Assembly: GCA_964561655.1 (NCBI GenBank) | Contig: CAZLQG010000010.1 | Location: 1-26,493 of the forward strand | Direction: 5' to 3' | Origin: CAZLQG01 sp964561655 | Lineage (GTDB): Bacteria > Patescibacteriota > Doudnabacteria > UBA920 | DNA length: 26,493 nt | Shown: positions 20,458 to 26,493 of the stretch, piece by piece | Layout: each line of letters opens with the position of its first letter | How positions within the stretch are numbered: the stretch's first letter is position 1 | Notes under the pieces: generated by a model | The model's input: only the letters and a program-made list of their open reading frames with translations | What the model was told of the DNA's origin: nothing | The model's database searches: none | Translations under genes and position numbers: made by a program

Positions 20458-20556
20458 GAGATAAAAAATCTCAAACAGGAAACAAAAAGCAAAGAAAAAC
20501 TCGCATTTTTTGGGAAAATTTGGCAAAAAACTTTGCCAAGCGATTTTTATTTTTTC
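20458..20556 (+). promoter_or_regulatory. Structured leader with terminator-like hairpin
   Basis: GAGAT aaaaa ATCTC (20458-20472) lies at the 5' end. TTGGCAAA (20520-20527) and TTTGCCAA (20532-20539) then form a hairpin followed by GCGATTTTTATTTTTT. This looks like an intrinsic terminator inside the 5' leader, so the downstream genes could be attenuated. No known riboswitch class was recognised. Confidence 0.5.
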
Positions 20557-20595
20557 AATTTTTAATTACAACTACGCGTTGGGACAAACAATAAT

Positions 20596-21318
20596 ATGCT
20601 AATGTCAGCCAAACAAAAAAGCCTGCACCTCGGTCATTTAGGCTTAATTTTATTCTGCGCGCTTCTTTTGACAGGTATAACTTTTATGAAGGGCGGTTTT
20701 AAATTATCTTTTAACAAAAACACGGACACTCAAATAACAAAATATACTTTAGAGCAGGCGCGGCAGGAAGTGGCAGGAGAAAACGGCAGTGTGGTAAACG
20801 GCGACGATACCTTAAGTCAGTTGGCGCTGATTGATCCAGACTTGGGCCAGGGCAGCGTGCTTGGAGCAAGCACTGAAGATTTAGGCATGTTTCCTCCGGC
20901 AGAAGAAATATTTACTTCTGAAACGCTTTCTGTAATAAAAGTAAAATTATTGCCAGATACAAACATTGAGTCAGTAAAAAGATACGCACAGGATATTATA
21001 TCGGTGGAGTCGCAAGGCGGCGTTTTGGAATTAATTAGCAGTATTAATAGTTCAGACCCGAGGATTTTGCAGAGTGCACCGGAAAAAGCCGCGCAGATTG
21101 TCGCTATGCTGGCGCAAGTGAAGGTGCCCGGCGAGCTTGAGGAATACCACAAACTTAAAATGATTTATTATATAGCTTTGGGCGATGTAGCGGCGAATTT
21201 AGACGGCACTTCAGAAAACGGAGCTTTTGACGCCGCAGCTACAGGATTGTTTAGTTTAATAGATAAGCTTGAAAGAATTAAGCTGGATGTTGCAAATAAA
21301 TACGGAGTAGAAATATGA
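20596..21318 (+). CDS. Membrane-anchored protein, first gene of the secretion-like cluster
   Basis: The product has 240 residues and no family I can name. One hydrophobic helix (about 14-31, LGLILFCALLLTGITFM) anchors a mostly acidic, helical outer part. TLSQLALIDPDLGQGSVLGA and a helical C-terminal region (GVLELISSINSSDPRILQSA onward) show no catalytic motif. ATG 20596 or ATG 20602 may be the start; no SD is present. The stop overlaps the next start (ATGA, 21315-21318), so the two are coupled. Position before a VirB6-like gene suggests a structural role in a type IV secretion-like apparatus; that is inference. Confidence 0.6.
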   Translation: MLMSAKQKSLHLGHLGLILFCALLLTGITFMKGGFKLSFNKNTDTQITKYTLEQARQEVAGENGSVVNGDDTLSQLALIDPDLGQGSVLGASTEDLGMFPPAEEIFTSETLSVIKVKLLPDTNIESVKRYAQDIISVESQGGVLELISSINSSDPRILQSAPEKAAQIVAMLAQVKVPGELEEYHKLKMIYYIALGDVAANLDGTSENGAFDAAATGLFSLIDKLERIKLDVANKYGVEI

Positions 21319-23204
21319 AAATCGGGTTAAGATTTAAAAAAGCAATCGGTGCTTTAATCATTGTGTCTTTTCTGGCTCCTTCTACGGCGTTGGCGGTTAT
21401 TCCGGCTATGCCGGTTGTTGATGTAGGTCCGCAAAATATTACGGCCTGGGCCGGTACTGCGGCGAGTACGGCAGCAAGCGCAGCGGAACTAGGTTTGTTG
21501 AACGTAGCGGTGGGCGTGCCCGGTGCAGGCGGGCTAGCTTTGGGGGCGGGAAAAGCAGCCGTGGATGTCGCGTGCAAGGGCGTAGAGAAAGCCGAAGAAG
21601 TCGCTTCCACCGCGGACACGTTTGGAAATTTTGCCCTTATAGCAGGCAGCCCGGCTGAAGCGGCAAAAATCACAGCTAAGATTACGGCGCTGGTTGCGGT
21701 CAAAACTTGCCGAGAGGCGGAACTTACAGCTTTAGACAAAGTACCGACCCTAAATTTAATTGTGGGCAATGATTTAGTCAGGCGCCAGGCTATTTTAGAT
21801 GCGGAAATCGCTTCCTTGTCCACCCGCATAGAAAGCTTGCGCGCCAGGCAGTCGCAAAGCATTAAGGAAGTTCTAAAAGCGGTTGCCCTTAAGATTGTTT
21901 TGAACTTGAGCAAAAATATGACCACGAGCTTGGTTAATAAAATGATAGCCAAGTATCGTGTTGGCAATTTTTTGCAATACTCCGATGCCGTTTCTTCCGT
22001 AATTTATACCAGCGATTATATTACCAAGAATTTTTCCGACCAGCAGGACCAGCTGATTATCCGTTCCATGCTGCAAAACGGCGTGGTCCAGGGCCAGGTT
22101 ATGCCTTTGGTGAGGGCAAAAGCTGATGATGCTTTGGGTTTTACTCCTGAAAATTTAGATGCGGCAGATCCTAATTATTATTTGAAGGTGGCGCAGGTAG
22201 GAAGCGGCCAGGCTAATCCTTATTTTATGCAGACTGTTTTTGAAGGCGCGAGCCTGACTGCGAAAGGACAGGGAAACGAAATGGCTAGACAGGAAATTTC
22301 GCAGGGCCAGGGATTTATTCCGGTAAGGGACTGCAATGGTTCCGTAACGCAGCAGGCTTTTATTGACAGCGAGAATGTAAGGCTGTCTTCTGAAAACAAC
22401 CAGGCCCGGCAGGTTCTGGAGAAACTGAAAAAAGCGGAGCAGCTTAATCCCGGAAGCGTGAGCGAAGCCGACATACAGACAGCGGCAAAAGCGGTAGAGG
22501 ACAGCAAGGTCGCAATGCAGGCTTTGCCAAAAACCAATCAACCCATTGTCCAGCTTTGTGAAAACATTATCAATCCGGCCGGATTTATGGCAGACAGCGT
22601 GGATACTTATTTGAGCAAACATCTATTGGGTGAGGCGGGGAATGTTAAAGCTGACAATATTCCTTTTTGGGCGACATTTCTTTCCGATGTGGCTACCAAT
22701 TTTGTAACGAACATTTTTGAAGGCGGAAAGCCGGATATTAGATTATTGACCGGAGCGGGCATTGGCGTGAGCAATTTGGCCGCTGCTGATCTTATTCAGC
22801 GCGCTAGCAATTCTACTGAAAATAACAGACTGGCAGAATTGAGTGAAGACATCAAGTTTGAAGTTAAACAGACCGGTCCCTCTTCCGCGACAATTATTTG
22901 GGATGCCAGCAAAATAGGAGATACTGCTAATCCGAGCAGTTATGTGACAATCCAGGGAGCTGGTACGTCTTCAATAGAAAAGCGCCAATTGGTTGGAAGT
23001 ATTACAGTCACTGCTTCCATTAGCGGCAGTTATACTTTAAGAGTCTATGGAATCGGCAGTGATAATAAGCAAACAGAACTGGCGGTTTTAGTTTATGATT
23101 TCATATACCAGGAACCTGAAAATTTTTACTTAAGCGGAAGCGTGCCGTTGATTTTGGGAGCCAACACATCGCCAGCTTCTCCAGTTCAGCTTAGGGGACC
23201 TTAA
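21315..23204 (+). CDS. Large exported protein with helical core and Ig-like C-terminus
   Basis: The product has 629 residues. A Sec signal peptide is clear: MKIGLRFKK, a hydrophobic core, then ALA-V with cleavage after about residue 27. The mature part is alanine-rich and helical (to about 510), with a heptad-like stretch (AILDAEIASLSTRIESLRAR). Paired cysteines (C143ish in VKTCREAEL, C355ish in VRDCNGS, C415ish in QLCENI) could form disulfides. The last 110 residues look like a fibronectin/Ig-like beta domain (IKFEVKQTGPSSATIIWDAS). The general plan, exported and helical beside a VirB6-like gene, recalls VirB5/TrbJ-type pilus components, but I see no decisive motif. GGAG lies seven bases before the ATG, which overlaps the previous stop. 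Confidence 0.65.
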   Translation: MKIGLRFKKAIGALIIVSFLAPSTALAVIPAMPVVDVGPQNITAWAGTAASTAASAAELGLLNVAVGVPGAGGLALGAGKAAVDVACKGVEKAEEVASTADTFGNFALIAGSPAEAAKITAKITALVAVKTCREAELTALDKVPTLNLIVGNDLVRRQAILDAEIASLSTRIESLRARQSQSIKEVLKAVALKIVLNLSKNMTTSLVNKMIAKYRVGNFLQYSDAVSSVIYTSDYITKNFSDQQDQLIIRSMLQNGVVQGQVMPLVRAKADDALGFTPENLDAADPNYYLKVAQVGSGQANPYFMQTVFEGASLTAKGQGNEMARQEISQGQGFIPVRDCNGSVTQQAFIDSENVRLSSENNQARQVLEKLKKAEQLNPGSVSEADIQTAAKAVEDSKVAMQALPKTNQPIVQLCENIINPAGFMADSVDTYLSKHLLGEAGNVKADNIPFWATFLSDVATNFVTNIFEGGKPDIRLLTGAGIGVSNLAAADLIQRASNSTENNRLAELSEDIKFEVKQTGPSSATIIWDASKIGDTANPSSYVTIQGAGTSSIEKRQLVGSITVTASISGSYTLRVYGIGSDNKQTELAVLVYDFIYQEPENFYLSGSVPLILGANTSPASPVQLRGP

Positions 23205-23219
23205 GTTTTTATCAAAAAG

Positions 23220-23257
23220 CAAAAATTTTACCTAAAATTGAGGTAGGATTTTTTATT
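23220..23257 (+). terminator. Rho-independent terminator between cluster genes two and three
   Basis: AAAATTTTACCT (23222-23233) pairs with AGGTAGGATTTTT (from 23241) with two mismatches and is followed by further T. The next gene has its own promoter. Confidence 0.65.
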
Positions 23258-23308
23258 TGTCGCCAGCTTTATTTGGGGATATTGTTTGGTTTTGTGATTT
23301 TATTTATT

Positions 23309-23319
23309 TGTGGTATAAT
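23309..23319 (+). promoter_or_regulatory. Extended -10 promoter of the VirB6-like gene
   Basis: TGTG g TATAAT (-10 at 23314-23319); TTGTGA with a 16-base spacer may be the -35. Predicted +1 is about 23326. Confidence 0.6.
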
Positions 23320-23385
23320 ATAAATAGAGTTCGAACGAAAATAAGGACAAAAAAGCCAATATTTTATAAATATTCCATCAAGGCT

Positions 23386-26300
23386 TTGATAAAGAAACTA
23401 AAATCAAAAATTTTCCGCAAAGGGAGCAGGGTTTTAGACGTTTTGGTGCTAGCTTTTTTTGTATTGGCAGGCATCGTCTCCCCAGGAGTTGTCAAAGCGC
23501 AAAGTACCAGTGAACCTCAGGAGTATAACGCTAGCCAGATTGCGGTTGATTCTGAAATTTTGATCAATGGGAAGGCCGATAATTTTGTCAGGGTAGGGCA
23601 AGATGGTTCTTTTGAAGTGAAAATGAAAATTACGCTGGTCAGGCCGGATCAGCTGGTTTTGGGCAGGGATAAAATTATCTTTCCTTCCGCAACTACAAGG
23701 AATAAGACCGTTATTGATTTTGGAATGACTGGAGCGGGCTTTGAAGGAGTACAGGCGGGAGATGCCTGTAAAGATGAATCCCATACCGGTTTGGGATTTG
23801 TCGGCTCTGTAACTTACAGGAAATGCGATGGCCCAATTCATTCCCAACCCACAAGCTATTCAATTCTGACTTTGAATTCCGGCCAAAGCAGGGAAGTGAC
23901 TTTCAGGGTTGATTCCAGCAAGTTTACCGGCTCTGACGGTTTGGGAATAAATAACGTTAAAAGCGCAACCAGTAACGGAATCAATCAAATTGTTGTTTGG
24001 CCTGCTTTATGGTTTGACATGGCTTTAAGAGCGGATGATTTTATTACTTTTGAACAGGCCGCACAGAACATTTATATTGAACTTTATCCGACTCAGGTGG
24101 AGGCCGACCAGCATCAAAACGATCCCAGGCCAAGCACGGTTCCGGCCTATAGCGGTGCGGTTACCGGTTCGGCGCGGGATTTAGGCTCAGGCGGCAGCGG
24201 GCTGCTGGGGTTGGTGAATCAGCTGATCGGTATTATTTTGGGAGCGTTAACCGAAATTATTTACCAAATTTTTTCTTTGCTTATATCGCCTCTTATTGAG
24301 GCGGTGCTTTCTATAAACACTTACACGGACACTTTTGCCGCGGTAATATACCCGGGTTGGGAGCTGGTAAGGAACGTAAGTAATATCTTTTTCATTGTGG
24401 CCTTAATTGTTATTGGCCTTGCCACTTTGCTGCGCTTGTCTAATTACCAGTTTAAGCATCTTTTAGTCCAGCTGATTATTGCCGCGCTGTTGGTGAATTT
24501 TAGCCTGGTAATAGGCCAGGCGGTTTTAGCGATTGCAGATACAGTCCAGCAGCAATTTCTGCCTAACAGCTCGGATGCCATTAAGAATTTAGGCCATCAT
24601 TTAATGGTTTCTTACCGAAGCACGATTTACGACGGTTTTTTTGATTTAAACAGCAAAGGATATTTTGCTAACACCATCCAGCCGTTGTTCTTTTTGGCGT
24701 TGTCTTTGGGAAGCTTTTTGGTATTTTTGGCCATTGGCATGTTTTTGGTAATCCGGATTGTGATGCTTTGGATACTTTTAATGGTTTCGCCAATAGCTTA
24801 TGTGGCAGGAGTTTTGCCCGCCACCACCCAATACCGAAAACAATGGTGGTCAACCTTTTTAAAATACGCGTTTTTCACCCCGATTATGGCATTTTTTCTG
24901 AGTATGGCCGCGTATATTGCCAGTACTTATAATAAAATTCCTATTTTACAGCAGGTATTGAAGGATCCGAATATTCTTGGAACGGACAGTAGCGTAGCCG
25001 CGTTTGTTTTTAAGGTTTCCAGCAACGTAATGCTTTTGGTGTTTTTGATAGTGGCGCTGAAAGTTTCGGAGAGCTTTGGAATTTACGGAGCTTCGTTCAT
25101 AAGCGGTTTTGCCAAGAAGGGTATGTTCGCGCCGTTTGCGCTAACAGGCAAAGCTGCAAAAGCCGTGGGAGGTTATGTCGTAGAAGCAGCCAGTGAAAAA
25201 GCGAGGATACAGTTGAATCCTATGAAATGGGTTGAAGGCTGGCAAAAATCCAGAGAATTGAACAGACAAGCGCGTTTGAGGAGGACTCAGCTGAAAGCGG
25301 AAGGACTGAGTGGTTGGAGAGGGGTTGCTGCTAATCCGGCAGCGTTTTTTCAGCGTTATTGGGATCTGGGTAATTTATGGAAAGCAGCTAGAGGAAGCCA
25401 TAAAAAGGGTGTAGAGTACATGAAACAGGCTGATAAATTAGAAGAAGAGATAAAGGGATTTAACGTGGCAGCGGAGGTGGCGGAGAAAGCAGGGGATACT
25501 GTATTGGCGAAGAAAAAGAGGGGCGAAGCAGAGAAGAGGTTAATCCAAATGAAAAAGTTTGAGGAATTGGGCTGGAAGCTGATGTATCCTGATGATTATT
25601 TAACTCAACAAGAAAGCCGTATTGGCGTTAATGAAGAAAAGAACAAGATACACGCAGAGACCTGGCAGGAATTAGTTAGTCTGTCGCGTGGAGCCTTAGC
25701 AGAAAAAAAGATCGATCGGTTTTTGGCTATATTTCAAAAATTGGCAGAAACTTACAATGAGAACGAGTTGATAACCCACAGCAAATATACCAAGAATTTT
25801 AAGGGTAGAGACGGGAAAATGCATAGAGCAGGTACAAATTTCGCTGATTCGGTAGACGGTTATTATGATTTTTCTAAGCTGATTTTAGAAGAGCAACTGG
25901 GAATGAGCGAGGAAGCTGCGACCCGTTTTGTTGGAGATATTTTTGACATCGGAGAACATAAAGGGCATTTAAATAATATGCGCGGTGTAGATAAAAAACG
26001 CGGCAGATCGCGTTTTAAACCCCTTGAAGATCTTACTAATGAAGTTACAGCGGAGAAAGGGAAAATGTCCCCTTCTAGAAAAATTGGAGAATTCAACAGG
26101 TTAGCACACGTTACGGAAACCCCAGCGCTTGACTATGATATTTCAGAAATTAGAGTACCAGATTTGGTGCAAAGCAGTATCAACGATTTTATAACAATGC
26201 AGGAAAAGCTGAGGTTTGCCGCGAATCGCGGCGATATTACGACCAGTACAGCCAGAGTTTTAGCTTATACCCCAAATTTATACAGATTGTGGGAAGCGGG

Positions 26301-26493
26301 AAAAAAGTTGGATGATACCAAGAAAAAAGTCATGAAAGACTATAGAAACAACCAAATTAAGCTTACCTGGAAAGACGCGAGTGGAAAATCCGTAGTCAAA
26401 GATACATTTACCGACAGGGAGCAGTGGGAATACACTCTGCAACAAGTAAAGAGCTTTGGAGATACCAAATGGAAGCCCGGTGAGATGCAAAAC
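23386..26493 (+). CDS. VirB6/TrbL-like multi-domain membrane protein (3' truncated)
   Basis: An open frame runs without a stop from 23242 to the window end. It has an N-terminal signal-like helix (VLDVLVLAFFVLAGIVSPG, VKAQ), a beta-rich outer domain (about 23500-24180) with two cysteines, then at least six membrane helices (24190-25070). These include NIFFIVALIVIGLATLLRLS and LLVQLIIAALLVNFSLVIGQ, phrases typical of VirB6/TrbL-like channel proteins of type IV secretion in these bacteria. A charged helical soluble part of at least 460 residues follows and continues past the edge. No ATG lies between 23242 and the signal helix: TTG 23386 is used here, and ATA 23359 (AAGGA 11 bases upstream) is an alternative. 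The protein probably belongs to a secretion or DNA-uptake machine; VirB4-like ATPase genes would be expected downstream. Confidence 0.75.
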   Translation, partial: MIKKLKSKIFRKGSRVLDVLVLAFFVLAGIVSPGVVKAQSTSEPQEYNASQIAVDSEILINGKADNFVRVGQDGSFEVKMKITLVRPDQLVLGRDKIIFPSATTRNKTVIDFGMTGAGFEGVQAGDACKDESHTGLGFVGSVTYRKCDGPIHSQPTSYSILTLNSGQSREVTFRVDSSKFTGSDGLGINNVKSATSNGINQIVVWPALWFDMALRADDFITFEQAAQNIYIELYPTQVEADQHQNDPRPSTVPAYSGAVTGSARDLGSGGSGLLGLVNQLIGIILGALTEIIYQIFSLLISPLIEAVLSINTYTDTFAAVIYPGWELVRNVSNIFFIVALIVIGLATLLRLSNYQFKHLLVQLIIAALLVNFSLVIGQAVLAIADTVQQQFLPNSSDAIKNLGHHLMVSYRSTIYDGFFDLNSKGYFANTIQPLFFLALSLGSFLVFLAIGMFLVIRIVMLWILLMVSPIAYVAGVLPATTQYRKQWWSTFLKYAFFTPIMAFFLSMAAYIASTYNKIPILQQVLKDPNILGTDSSVAAFVFKVSSNVMLLVFLIVALKVSESFGIYGASFISGFAKKGMFAPFALTGKAAKAVGGYVVEAASEKARIQLNPMKWVEGWQKSRELNRQARLRRTQLKAEGLSGWRGVAANPAAFFQRYWDLGNLWKAARGSHKKGVEYMKQADKLEEEIKGFNVAAEVAEKAGDTVLAKKKRGEAEKRLIQMKKFEELGWKLMYPDDYLTQQESRIGVNEEKNKIHAETWQELVSLSRGALAEKKIDRFLAIFQKLAETYNENELITHSKYTKNFKGRDGKMHRAGTNFADSVDGYYDFSKLILEEQLGMSEEAATRFVGDIFDIGEHKGHLNNMRGVDKKRGRSRFKPLEDLTNEVTAEKGKMSPSRKIGEFNRLAHVTETPALDYDISEIRVPDLVQSSINDFITMQEKLRFAANRGDITTSTARVLAYTPNLYRLWEAGKKLDDTKKKVMKDYRNNQIKLTWKDASGKSVVKDTFTDREQWEYTLQQVKSFGDTKWKPGEMQN

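Noticed and set aside
1..26493. Recoding of TGA, or a CRISPR array
   Set aside because: TGA ends several genes at natural C-termini, twice in ATGA overlaps. No regularly spaced repeats of CRISPR type are present; the repeats seen are palindromic, AT-rich or short tandem.

Overview
The window looks like a chromosomal segment of a Candidate Phyla Radiation (Patescibacteria) bacterium, probably of the Parcubacteria side. This is an inference from gene content and style: many small lysine-rich or membrane proteins, a type 2-like isoleucyl-tRNA synthetase, a CHAP/LysM cell-wall hydrolase, large DUF11-like surface proteins, a VirB6-like secretion protein, AT-rich intergenic repeats, and low-complexity repeats inside essential genes. 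TGA is a normal stop codon (for example at 619, 2776, 7954 and 21318), so this is not a TGA-recoding lineage such as Gracilibacteria.

Layout. 1-128: end of a cold-shock protein gene with its terminator. 288-1637: a two-gene membrane cassette with its own TTGACA/TATAGT promoter, an operator-like palindrome, strong ribosome binding sites and a terminator, bracketed by direct copies of a minus-strand terminator repeat. 1625-6123: mostly minus-strand genes (M23 lipoprotein, histidine phosphatase, lysine-rich protein, small membrane protein, PLD-like nuclease, smpB, DUF559 endonuclease), plus one small plus-strand membrane protein. 6224-11169: argS and ileS. 11253-12387: a minus-strand pair, panD followed by a GNMT-like methyltransferase. 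12464-15070: recO and a DUF11-like surface protein. 15327-16616: CHAP/LysM hydrolase. 16844-19844: a UvrD/PcrA helicase and ksgA. 19896-20357: DUF192 lipoprotein. 20596-26493: three plus-strand envelope genes ending in a VirB6/TrbL-like protein that runs off the window, probably the start of a type IV secretion-like cluster.

Two themes run through the window. First, promoters: at least ten sites have an extended -10 of the form TGnTAnnAT. Several sit 6-7 bases before an ATG that has no Shine-Dalgarno sequence, which suggests leaderless mRNAs; a second class of genes has clear Shine-Dalgarno sites. Second, small repeats appear to have shaped the region. The DUF559 endonuclease gene is bounded almost exactly by 37-bp inverted repeats, each a REP-like hairpin with a conserved GTTAGG tail. 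The PLD-like gene is bracketed by 45-bp direct repeats differing at one base. The argS and ileS genes carry four in-frame inserts, three of which read like dispersed intergenic repeats.

The best candidates for something undescribed are the repeat-bounded DUF559 unit inserted between smpB and argS, the panD plus N-methyltransferase pair (possible methylated beta-alanine synthesis), and the VirB6-like protein with added outer and cytoplasmic domains and no ATG start.
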